64,000 nucleotides of DNA from assembly GCA_003165315.1 (NCBI GenBank), contig PLSX01000210.1:17617-81616 (forward strand). Direction: 5' to 3'. Source of the DNA: Acidobacteriota bacterium. GTDB lineage: Bacteria > Acidobacteriota > Terriglobia > UBA7540. Position numbers and translations under genes: made by a program. Shown here one piece after another: positions 1 to 8,639 of this stretch. The notes below the pieces were generated by a model. It was not told the origin of the DNA. It was given only the letters and a program-made list of their open reading frames with translations, and ran no database searches. Position 1 is the stretch's first letter. Each line of letters opens with the position of its first letter.

Positions 1-697
1 ATTCGGAGATGCCGCCGTTGTAATGAAACTCGCTCTGCTTGTTGGTGCGCTCATCCTTCAGGCGGACGGTCAATCCCTTGTTGAGGAAGGACATTTCGCG
101 CAGGCGTTGGGACAACGTGTCGAAGTTGAACTCGATGGACTCAAAAATCTCGCGGTCAGGCAGGAAAGTAATCTTGGTGCCGGTTTTTTCCGTCTTGCCG
201 GCGCGCTTGATGTTGGCAAGAGGGGCGCCGCGCTCATACGACTGCTCCCAGGTATAGCCGTCGCGCCAGATTTCAAGCTCCAAAGATTCAGAAAGAGCGT
301 TGACCACGGAAACGCCGACGCCGTGCAACCCGCCCGAAACCTTATAGCTTTTGGAATCGAACTTACCGCCGGCGTGGAGGACGGTCATCACAACTTCCGC
401 GGCGGAGCGGCCCTCTTCCTTGTGCATGCTCACGGGAATGCCGCGGCCATTATCGGTGACCGTAACCGAGTTATCGCCGTGGACGACCACGGTGACGGTG
501 TCGCAGAAACCTGCCAGGGCTTCGTCCACCGCGTTGTCGACCACTTCCCAGACCAGGTGGTGCAATCCCATCAGTCCGGTGGAGCCAATGTACATGGCCG
601 GCCGCTTCCGAACCGCTTCCAGACCGCCCAATACCTTGATGCTATCGGCATCATAGGCCTGGGCACCGTTCACTTCAGCTTCCTTCTGCTTGCTCAC
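1..697 (-). CDS. gyrB: DNA gyrase subunit B, N-terminal part (runs off window start)
   Basis: Reverse-strand translation from GTG at 697 gives [60 protein letters not shown]..., the GyrB GHKL ATPase signature; AGGAGG upstream of the start. Confidence 0.96.
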   Translation of the reverse strand, partial: MSKQKEAEVNGAQAYDADSIKVLGGLEAVRKRPAMYIGSTGLMGLHHLVWEVVDNAVDEALAGFCDTVTVVVHGDNSVTVTDNGRGIPVSMHKEEGRSAAEVVMTVLHAGGKFDSKSYKVSGGLHGVGVSVVNALSESLELEIWRDGYTWEQSYERGAPLANIKRAGKTEKTGTKITFLPDREIFESIEFNFDTLSQRLREMSFLNKGLTVRLKDERTNKQSEFHYNGGISE

Positions 698-945
698 GTT
701 GCTGGAAAACCTCCTGGCTGATACTTTTCAGCGCACTGTGGCGGCGGGTTCATCCCGCCATGGCGGCGTAAATCCGCCTCTACGAATTCATATCTACACA
801 AAAAAGCCGACAGTGAAAAAACCTCCCTGTCGGCCGATGGAGCGGCAACTTAAAAAGAGAAGGGTAAGGTAGTCTCAGGATGACGAATCTCTCTTGCCTT
901 AGCTCATGGGCCGTTAAGAGGCCAGCTTAAAGCTTGCCGCCGTTC

Positions 946-2061
946 TCAGATGCGCATCGGCATCACCACGTAACGATACCGGTAGGCATCCTGATCTGCC
1001 GGACGCAACTGCCCGGCGCTCTGTTCGTCTTTCAACTCCAAACGAATTTTTCCACCATCCCCCACGACGCTGAGGAAATCGAGCAGATACTGATAATTGA
1101 ACCCAATCTGCATGGGATCCTTGTCGTAGGTGGCGTCCAACACTTCGTGCGCTTCACCATACTCCCCGCTTGAGGAAAAAACTTCAACCTTGTCGGTATC
1201 AACCTGCATGCGAATGGCGTGGGAGCGCTCGTCGGCCAGAAGAGCCACGCGGCGAACCGCAGCCGCCAGCTTATCCTTCTCCATCTCCACAATCTTGGTG
1301 TTTTCCCGCGGCAGGACGGCCTCATAGTTGGGGAATTGTCCAGTCAGCATGCGCGAAATCAAAATGCGGCTGCCCACCTGGAAGAAGAGGTGGCTCTCAT
1401 CCTTGGAGATGTCCACCAGCGTTTCGTCTTCCACCTCGGCCAGCAAGCGAATGAGTTCCGCCATCGCTTTTTTCGGCACGAGGAGACGCAACTCATTCTT
1501 AAGTCCCTGCACCTGAACGTCGCGCTCAACAATCGCCAGGCGGTGGCCATCCGTCGCCACCATACTGGCGCTCTCCGGTTTGAGGAGCAGCAGGGCGCCG
1601 TTCAGGGTGTAGCGTGATTCCTCATTGGAAATCGCAAAGATGGTCTTTTGAATCATCGAGGTGTAAACGCTGGCCGGAAGAGATGCCAACGGTTTGGGGA
1701 CGTCAGGCAGGGCGGGAAAGTTATCCCGGGCCATTCCCACAAGCTTGAAGGACGACCGCGCACAATTGACCTGAACCCAGTGATTTTCCAGAAGCTTAAA
1801 ACGAACCTCGGCGTCAGGCAGGGAGCGGACAATTTCAAACAACCGCTTGGCGGGAATGGTCCCCGACCCGCCCTCCTTGACCTGAGCAGGGCAACTGCAA
1901 CGAATCCCAAGGTCAAGATCCGTGGCGCTGATGCGAAGGGTGGACTCCTCAACTTCGAAAAGTAGGTTGGAAAGAATGGGGATCGTGTTCTTTCTTTCTA
2001 CTACACCTTGCGTGAGGGTCAGTTCCTTAAGAAGATCGTTTTTACTGGTAGTTATTTCCAT
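946..2061 (-). CDS. dnaN: DNA polymerase III beta subunit (sliding clamp)
   Basis: 371 aa, MEITTSKNDLLKELTLTQGVVERKNTIPILSNLL...; ends YRYVVMPMRI, the typical DnaN C-terminus; adjacent to dnaA. Confidence 0.97.
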   Translation of the reverse strand: MEITTSKNDLLKELTLTQGVVERKNTIPILSNLLFEVEESTLRISATDLDLGIRCSCPAQVKEGGSGTIPAKRLFEIVRSLPDAEVRFKLLENHWVQVNCARSSFKLVGMARDNFPALPDVPKPLASLPASVYTSMIQKTIFAISNEESRYTLNGALLLLKPESASMVATDGHRLAIVERDVQVQGLKNELRLLVPKKAMAELIRLLAEVEDETLVDISKDESHLFFQVGSRILISRMLTGQFPNYEAVLPRENTKIVEMEKDKLAAAVRRVALLADERSHAIRMQVDTDKVEVFSSSGEYGEAHEVLDATYDKDPMQIGFNYQYLLDFLSVVGDGGKIRLELKDEQSAGQLRPADQDAYRYRYVVMPMRI

Positions 2062-2266
2062 AAGAATTCTCTCTTAGCAGAAGAGTATTTAGTAATAGTG
2101 CTGTGCATTTTGTGGAAAACTCCAGAAATTCCATTGCATGGGCAACTTAGGGGAATTTCGGCTGTTGATGACTTTCCGGGGATTGTGGAAAGTTTCTCGA
2201 TTCCGCCCCCGGCGATCTACATCCACAGGCTTTCCACCTAGGTCAATTTTGGAATACTTACTAAGT
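2062..2266. promoter_or_regulatory. Candidate replication origin element (dnaA-dnaN intergenic) with DnaA-box-like motifs
   Basis: TGTGGAAAA at 2111-2119, TGTGGAAAG at 2184-2192, and ATCCACAGG / CTTTCCACC at about 2221-2238 resemble the DnaA box TTWTNCACA in either orientation; located between dnaA and dnaN. Confidence 0.5.
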
Positions 2267-3589
2267 TCAATTTAGACTATCACGTAGCTTGTTGAGAAGT
2301 CTGTTTAAATCCCTGTCACTCTCGCGCAATTCCGCAATTTTATTGATGGAATGCAATACAGTGGTATGGTGCTTCCCGCCAAACTCCCTGCCAATCTGCG
2401 GCAACGAGGCAGGTGTCATCTCTTTTGCCAGGAACATGGCAATCTGCCGTGGGTAGGAAATTCCCCGGCTGTTATCTTTAGCCTTCAGTTGTGGCAAACT
2501 GAGGCCGAACTCCCGGCAGACGGCGCGCTGGACATTCTCGATTGAAACCCGACGCTCTTCCAAGTCAACCAGATTTTTCAACACTTGTTGCGCCATGGCA
2601 AGGCTGATAGGCGTCCCCGTGAGGGATGAGTAAGCGATCAGACGTGTCAGGGCGCCTTCAAGATCCCGGATGCTGGACTTTATTTTTCTTGCCACAAAAT
2701 CGCTGACGTCATCGGGCAGCGTCAATCCCTGACTCTCGGTCTTCTTCGCCAAGATGGCACGCTTGGTCTCAAGGTCCGGAGCCTGCAAGTCCGCCGTCAA
2801 TCCCCAGGCAAAGCGTGAACGCAACCGCTCCTCCAATCCCGGAATCTCCTTGGGAGGGCAATCGCTTGAGATCACCACCTGCTTCTGGCCTTCATACAGG
2901 GTGTTGAAGGTGTGGAAGAACTCTTCCTGCGTCCGTTCTTTTCCCGCAATGAACTGGATGTCATCCATCAGCAGAATGTCAACGTTCCGGTATTTGTCGC
3001 GGAACGAAACCATGCGATCGTAGCGGAGGGAATTGATGACCTCGTTGGTAAAATTTTCAGAGGAGACGTAAGCCAGCCTCTTCTCCTTCCACTTGCCCTT
3101 GATGGTGTGGCCCACGGCCTGCATCAGATGGGTTTTTCCCAGTCCCACACCGCCATAAAGGAAAAGTGGGTTGTAAGCCTTCGCAGGAGTTTCCGCCACG
3201 GCTTGCGCGGCCGCGTGGGCGAATTGATTGCAGTTGCCCACCACAAATGTGTCAAAGGTGTAGCGTGGATTCAACTGATGGTCGACCGACTCAAAATCCA
3301 ACTTAGCTTGAAAAGCTTTGCCTTCACTTGACTCGATCGGCTTCTTTTCCGAGTCTTCCTCAACAACATATTGAACCTTGTTGAGACGCAGGGGAAGTTG
3401 GGCAATCGCATCATTGATCAAAGTGCTGTAGTGTTCTTGGATCCAGTCCTGAAACTCGCGGTTGGGAACCCGCACCACCAATTCTTCCTGATTGATGTGG
3501 CTGAAGCGAGTAGGGCGAAGCCAGGTTTGATAGCTCTGGGTATTCACCTTCGTTTTTATATAACCCAGGATTTCTTGCCATGCGTTCAT
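2267..3589 (-). CDS. dnaA: Chromosomal replication initiator protein DnaA
   Basis: Start chosen at MNAWQEILGYIKTKVNTQSYQTWLRPTRF; contains NPLFLYGGVGLGKTHLMQAVGH, DILLMDDIQFIAGKERTQEEFFHTFN and the C-terminal GGKHHTTVLHSINKI DnaA signature. Confidence 0.97.
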   Translation of the reverse strand: MNAWQEILGYIKTKVNTQSYQTWLRPTRFSHINQEELVVRVPNREFQDWIQEHYSTLINDAIAQLPLRLNKVQYVVEEDSEKKPIESSEGKAFQAKLDFESVDHQLNPRYTFDTFVVGNCNQFAHAAAQAVAETPAKAYNPLFLYGGVGLGKTHLMQAVGHTIKGKWKEKRLAYVSSENFTNEVINSLRYDRMVSFRDKYRNVDILLMDDIQFIAGKERTQEEFFHTFNTLYEGQKQVVISSDCPPKEIPGLEERLRSRFAWGLTADLQAPDLETKRAILAKKTESQGLTLPDDVSDFVARKIKSSIRDLEGALTRLIAYSSLTGTPISLAMAQQVLKNLVDLEERRVSIENVQRAVCREFGLSLPQLKAKDNSRGISYPRQIAMFLAKEMTPASLPQIGREFGGKHHTTVLHSINKIAELRESDRDLNRLLNKLRDSLN

Positions 3590-4098
3590 GGTGGTTTCAA
3601 AGGGAAAACTATCTGCTGGCCCCATCAGGCAGGAGCACACTTGATTCGAGACTAACCCCATCTGCAAGCTTGCAGGGACCGGCGTCGTAAGGGGGCCCCA
3701 ATCATTACTAACCGTGCACGGGCTCTTCCCATTTTTTGAGTATTGAGACAGTCCCAAGAGGGCGAAGTAGCTTGCCAGAAATGACCTGTTTCACCCTTCC
3801 AATATACCACGAATTTGGGGGCAATGGCAAAGACTCCAAAGCCATTAAAATAGCGCCTCCGGCCACCTCGAACAGTGTTGAAAAACCCGCCAAATATGGC
3901 CTTTTTGAAAGCCAAGAATTTCCCAGTGGAAAATGCACCGACGATATAATTTTTCACAACTGTCGCAGGTCTGATGGAAGCAGGACTAAGCCTCGCCAAT
4001 TGGTGGTTGCTGATCCCGGCGAGGGGCCGTTGCCCTTTCCCAACCCATCAAGACCTTGCAAATAGGTGATGTCTAACATATCCTGCCTTTGGTTCCCT

Positions 4099-4848
4099 AT
4101 GATGCATAGAGTTCTAGGAGTCATACCGGCCCGGCTGGAATCTACGCGGTTGCCCGGCAAACCACTGCGGGCAATTTGCGGACGCCCCATGATCGCCTGG
4201 GTCTACGATAACGCTCGCCAGGCGGCGTGCCTGGACCATCTGCTTGTTGCAACGGATTCCCCTGAAATCGAATCCTATTGCCGGGAGCACGGCATCCCTG
4301 CCCTGATGACTTCGCGCGAGCACAAATCGGGCACCGATCGTCTGGCGGAAGTCATGGCAAAGGAACCCGCCTCTATTTACGTCAACATCCAGGGCGATGA
4401 GCCTATGATCACTTCGGATCATCTGGAACGCTTACTGCGGCCATTTACAGATGATCCTGCGACACAGGTTTCGACCCTTAAAGTGGCCATTGATGCGGAG
4501 ACCGCGCTGGACCGGAATGTCGTGAAGGTTGTGGCCGACCTTGCCGGACGCGCCCTCTACTTCTCCCGAGCCCGAATTCCTTTTGATCGCGACGGTTCTG
4601 GTCAGGTGCAATACTATAAACACCAGGGGTTTTACGCCTTCAGCGCTGCGGCGCTCAACACCTTCCATTATCTCCCGCCGTCGCCGCTGGAGAAGTTGGA
4701 GAAGCTTGAACAACTGCGCTTTCTCGAAAATGGTATCGATATCGCGGTGGTGGAAACTCCCCACGACACGATTGGTGTGGATACTGAGGAAGACCTTCAG
4801 CGCGTCGAGGAGTACTTCCAGCGGCTTCATTCAAATATGGAAAGGTAG
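4099..4848 (+). CDS. kdsB: 3-deoxy-manno-octulosonate cytidylyltransferase
   Basis: MMHRVLGVIPARLESTRLPGKPLRAICGRPMIAWVY...VNIQGDEPMI...YKHQGFYAF..., the KdsB family pattern. Confidence 0.95.
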   Translation: MMHRVLGVIPARLESTRLPGKPLRAICGRPMIAWVYDNARQAACLDHLLVATDSPEIESYCREHGIPALMTSREHKSGTDRLAEVMAKEPASIYVNIQGDEPMITSDHLERLLRPFTDDPATQVSTLKVAIDAETALDRNVVKVVADLAGRALYFSRARIPFDRDGSGQVQYYKHQGFYAFSAAALNTFHYLPPSPLEKLEKLEQLRFLENGIDIAVVETPHDTIGVDTEEDLQRVEEYFQRLHSNMER

Positions 4849-4854
4849 GGTCCC

Positions 4855-5931
4855 ATGCGCATCCAAAAGGCAACCAAGAAATATGAGGCGTGGCTGGCCA
4901 AGAACCTTACGATTGTTCCCGCCGACCTGGCCTTGAAGCACACACGTATGGCAGCGGATGCCTTTGAATTTCTGCGCGCCACATTTTACCGATGGCTGCA
5001 GGTGTGGCCGGAGGTTTGCCCGGATCTGATTCGGGCCCCGCAGGTGCTGGCTGTGGGCGATCTGCATGTAGAAAATTTCGGTACCTGGCGCGATAAGGAA
5101 GGTCGGCTGATTTGGGGAGTGAATGACTTTGACGAGGCCTACCCCATGCCTTACACCATCGACCTGGTAAGGTTGGCGGTCAGCGCCCACATGGCCATTG
5201 CGGCCAATCACCTTGCTCTCGCTCATGAAGAAGCGTGCGCAGCCATTCTTGCAGGGTATCGGGAGGGTTTGGAAGCCGGTGGCAAGCCTTTTGTCCTGGA
5301 AGAGGAAAATAAATGGCTGCGCGAGGCTGCCACGGGTGAACTGCGGGATCCCGTCCATTTTTGGGGGAAGATGAGCGCGCTCCCTTCCGTGCGCGGAGAA
5401 GTTCCCAAGAGTGCCAGGAAGGCTCTGGAGGATCTTCTGCCCGTGCCGGGTCTGGTGTATCGCGTTGCCCACCGCGTGGCCGGCCTGGGAAGCCTGGGTC
5501 GGGAGCGTTTCGTGGCGCTGGCGGATTGGGAAGGAGGCCGCGTGGCACGGGAGGCCAAGGCCCTGCTTCCTTCCGCGTGCGTCTGGGCCAAGGATGGCCA
5601 GGGATCAAAGAAGATTTTCTACGAAGAGATTATTACTTCCTCCCCGCGAGCCCTCGATCCCTTCGTTCAATTGCGCGGCCGGTGGATTGTGCGTCGCCTT
5701 GCTCCCCACTGTTCGCGAATTGAGATGGCTTCGATTCCCAAGAAGCGCGATGAGGCGCGCCTGCTCCACTCCATGGGCTTTGAAACCGCGAATATCCATC
5801 TGGGAAGCAAGCGGACGGTGAAAAATGTGCGCCGCGATCTCGCCAAGCGGAAGTCCGGTTGGGTGCACGAGGCGGCCAAAAAGATGTTGGCGGCAGTACA
5901 AAAAGATTGGCAGGATTGGCGGAAGGGTTAG
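4855..5931 (+). CDS. DUF2252 family protein
   Basis: VGDLHVENFGTWRDKEGRLIWGVNDFDEAYPMPYTIDLVRLAVS resembles the kinase-like DUF2252 motif. Confidence 0.8.
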   Translation: MRIQKATKKYEAWLAKNLTIVPADLALKHTRMAADAFEFLRATFYRWLQVWPEVCPDLIRAPQVLAVGDLHVENFGTWRDKEGRLIWGVNDFDEAYPMPYTIDLVRLAVSAHMAIAANHLALAHEEACAAILAGYREGLEAGGKPFVLEEENKWLREAATGELRDPVHFWGKMSALPSVRGEVPKSARKALEDLLPVPGLVYRVAHRVAGLGSLGRERFVALADWEGGRVAREAKALLPSACVWAKDGQGSKKIFYEEIITSSPRALDPFVQLRGRWIVRRLAPHCSRIEMASIPKKRDEARLLHSMGFETANIHLGSKRTVKNVRRDLAKRKSGWVHEAAKKMLAAVQKDWQDWRKG

Positions 5932-6027
5932 CAACTTGCCGGTAGGGGATCTCGCCATCCACCGGAGCTCCCCCATATCTTGCAGTAACGATTTGCCTGG
6001 TATTTCCCAATTCCCAGGCGCACGGTT

Positions 6028-6294
6028 CTACATTTCCCCAACAAGGTACTTACAGCCTTCCGGACCCATGTGTGCGGAGTGAGGTGTCTTGCCTGGAATA
6101 TCGACGCGCTCGCCCGGTTTGTAAGTGGTGGTCTTCCCATCCACCGTTACGGTCATCTCACCGGTCAGGATGATATGGGCCGAGACGCTAGGGTGCTGAT
6201 GCGGCGGGTAATCCATATTCGGACCGTCTTCCCAAACGTATACGTCGTCGAACCCTTCATCCTGCAGCTGCTTCGTCAATAATTGTTCATCCAT
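6028..6294 (-). CDS. Small cupin-domain protein
   Basis: MDEQLLTKQLQDEGFDDVYVWEDGPNMDYPPHQHPSVSAHIILTGEMTVTVDGKTTTYKPGERVDIPGKTPHSAHMGPEGCKYLVGEM; cupin HxH and PG motifs. Confidence 0.8.
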   Translation of the reverse strand: MDEQLLTKQLQDEGFDDVYVWEDGPNMDYPPHQHPSVSAHIILTGEMTVTVDGKTTTYKPGERVDIPGKTPHSAHMGPEGCKYLVGEM

Positions 6295-6525
6295 TATTCG
6301 AAATCTCCTGGAGCTTTCTCTGAAAGCTCGATCTGCAACCTGTTGTCTATTAACCCCAACTGCCGACAGGCCACCCCAGCGCAAGTAGACATTGTAATAT
6401 ATAGTGGGGCATTGGGAGATTTAAAAGGGTGCTACTCCACAATTTTAAATTAATCGATCTCCTTGAAGCTGGTTGCCCGCGCAACTCCGCACTAAATTTT
6501 AGATGCGTTCTCTCGGAGGAAAGAT

Positions 6526-7497
6526 ATGGAATTTCGCATACTTCCCAAGACCGGAATTAGGGTTTCCCGCCTCTCATTCGGTACGATGACCTTTGGCGCA
6601 CAAGCTGATGATGCCACTGCGAAGCGCATTATCGATTGCTGTTTTGACGCGGGAATTAATTTTATCGACACCGCCAACGTCTACAACCGCGGCGTGGCAG
6701 AATCGATTGTGGGCAAGACCCTCAAGGGCCGGCGCGACAAGGTTATTCTGGCCTCAAAGGTTCGAGGCAAGATGGGGGACGCGACCGACGAAGCAGGTCT
6801 GTCGCGCGCCGCCATGCACAAGGCCATTGATGCCAGTCTCACGCGCCTTGGAACCGATTACGTCGACCTCTACTACCTCCATCAGCCCGATTATGAAACC
6901 CCCATCGAGGAAACGCTGGAAACCATGGAAGAACTCGTGCGGGCAGGCAAAGTGCGCTTCCCCGCCGTTTCCAATTATGCCGCGTGGCAGGTTGCGGAAA
7001 TCCTGTGGATATGTGAAAAACGTGGCTACCACCCTTATTTCATTTCCCAGCCCATGTACAATTTGATCGCAAGAGGCATCGAGGATGAATATCTTCCCTT
7101 CTGCCAGCGCTTCGGCGTTGCGGTGGTTCCTTATAACCCACTGGCGGGAGGATTGCTTACCGGCAAGCACTCTTGGCATAACGGACCGGCTCCCGGAACG
7201 CGTTTTGACGGCAATAAGATGTATCAGGATCGCTACTGGCTTGATGACGATTTTGCTGCTGTGGAGGAGCTGCGTGCAATCGCGGCAGAAGCCGGGAAAA
7301 CGCTGGTGGAACTGGCCTTCCAGTGGCTCCTGACCCAATCCGCCGTCGATTCAATTATTCTCGGAGCCTCGCGCCTGGAGCAGCTCCAGGAAAACCTGAA
7401 GGCTGCCGATGGACCAAGATTGGATCAATCCGTACTGAATCGCTGCGACGCAGTGTGGAAGCGGCTGCGAGGCATCACGCCAAAATACAATCGGTGA
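6526..7497 (+). CDS. Aldo/keto reductase
   Basis: MEFRILPKTGIRVSRLSFGTMTFGAQ...FIDTANVYNRGVAESIVGKTLKGRRDKVILASKV...DLYYLHQPD; AKR family signatures. Confidence 0.93.
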   Translation: MEFRILPKTGIRVSRLSFGTMTFGAQADDATAKRIIDCCFDAGINFIDTANVYNRGVAESIVGKTLKGRRDKVILASKVRGKMGDATDEAGLSRAAMHKAIDASLTRLGTDYVDLYYLHQPDYETPIEETLETMEELVRAGKVRFPAVSNYAAWQVAEILWICEKRGYHPYFISQPMYNLIARGIEDEYLPFCQRFGVAVVPYNPLAGGLLTGKHSWHNGPAPGTRFDGNKMYQDRYWLDDDFAAVEELRAIAAEAGKTLVELAFQWLLTQSAVDSIILGASRLEQLQENLKAADGPRLDQSVLNRCDAVWKRLRGITPKYNR

Positions 7498-7650
7498 AAA
7501 AACTCTGAATTGCAAGCTCCGAAAAATCGACCGCAGGATATCCTGGTAATCTATAATCAGCCTTGGGGAAAGGCGATGGCGAGCATGGAAACTCGATATG
7601 CCGATTAGGAAGACTTCGATGCAGCGGCAAAGCGATCAATAGAACAACAT

Positions 7651-7785
7651 ATGCGTAATTCGTTCGTCCATACCTATAAGCCCGTATTGGACGATGCCGA
7701 ATATCGTTCGTTTGACTCGATGGAAGAGTATCGTCACTGGTGTGAGGAAAACTTGCCCTATTGGTTGGGCTACAGCCGGGGATGA
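7651..7785 (+). CDS. Small ORF, possible first member of a toxin-antitoxin-like pair
   Basis: 44 aa MRNSFVHTYKPVLDDAEYRSFDSMEEYRHWCEENLPYWLGYSRG, ending 8 nt before the nucleotidyltransferase-like ORF; not in the supplied ORF track because it is under 60 aa. Confidence 0.5.
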   Translation: MRNSFVHTYKPVLDDAEYRSFDSMEEYRHWCEENLPYWLGYSRG

Positions 7786-7793
7786 GTGGACAA

Positions 7794-8183
7794 ATGTCAG
7801 TTTTCGAATTCAGAAGCGCACAGGAACTGGGCCGCGTATTAGACCTTCATGCGGTTAAATACCGTTTTTTCGGTAAGTCAGGGGCAATTCTGCTGGGTTA
7901 TTCAGGTACCACCCAGGATGTTGATTTGTATCAAGAGGAAATTGAGCGCGGAAAGGATTTCATTCAGCTCCGCAACGGCCCTTTCGACTTGGACCTGATC
8001 TTTGCGCCAGACGGCATTGAACGGTTCGACGATGCTTGGAAGCGACGCGTTGAGAAACATGGCTTTCCGATTGCGAACATTGATGACATCGTCGGAAGCA
8101 AACAGGCGGCGAATCGGGTGAAAGACCGGGAATCTTTGCCACGTTTACTTTCATTCAGAGAATGGTTGAGAGGAATCAAATAG
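7794..8183 (+). CDS. Nucleotidyltransferase-like protein
   Basis: MSVFEFRSAQELGRVLDLHAVKYRFFGKSGAILLGYSGTTQDVDLYQ...GPFDLDLIFAPDG; resembles the G-S/T-x-D-x-D arrangement of minimal nucleotidyltransferases. Confidence 0.6.
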   Translation: MSVFEFRSAQELGRVLDLHAVKYRFFGKSGAILLGYSGTTQDVDLYQEEIERGKDFIQLRNGPFDLDLIFAPDGIERFDDAWKRRVEKHGFPIANIDDIVGSKQAANRVKDRESLPRLLSFREWLRGIK

Positions 8184-8234
8184 CTTTTTACTGAATCCGT
8201 CCGACTTCCTATTTGTTCCACCGATCTCGAAAAT

Positions 8235-8459
8235 TCACGCCAATTCCCACTTCCCCGGCCGCGCCCCACGCACCGCGCGGATCTTGCCTCTCTCTTCCAG
8301 TCGATCAAGATGGCCTTTGACGGGAAACATGGTGACCGCAAGCTGATCCGGCGGCCAATCCCCAAGCGCATTCGCGACAGCGTCAATTAATTCCTTCAGC
8401 GTAAGCCCAGGACGGGTCTGTTCCAGGCAGGCTAGGATGACTCGATCCAAGAGCTCCAC
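8235..8459 (-). CDS. Hypothetical small protein, possible winged-helix
   Basis: MELLDRVILACLEQTRPGLTLKELIDAVANALGDWPPDQLAVTMFPVKGHLDRLEERGKIRAVRGARPGKWELA; helix-rich with C-terminal wing-like segment. Confidence 0.45.
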   Translation of the reverse strand: MELLDRVILACLEQTRPGLTLKELIDAVANALGDWPPDQLAVTMFPVKGHLDRLEERGKIRAVRGARPGKWELA

Positions 8460-8639
8460 TGTCTACCGCGACTCGGCGATGAATTCTCGAATCTCACTTT
8501 TTCTTCTTGCACTCCGCCACACTCTAATAGATGATGTGTGGCCCGCCGCTTGGATCGCCATAGCGACACCTTGCTGACCCGAGTCGGCCCTGTAGCCTTC
8601 TGTTTTGCAGAGGTGGCAGACAATAATAGGGAGGCCTCC

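Noticed and set aside
23-721. 232-aa plus-strand ORF
   Set aside because: Antisense shadow of gyrB; the reverse strand encodes a clear GyrB sequence.
3662-3675. CTGCAAGCTTGCAG palindrome upstream of dnaA
   Set aside because: 14-bp palindrome with no further supporting motif; not enough to call a regulatory site.
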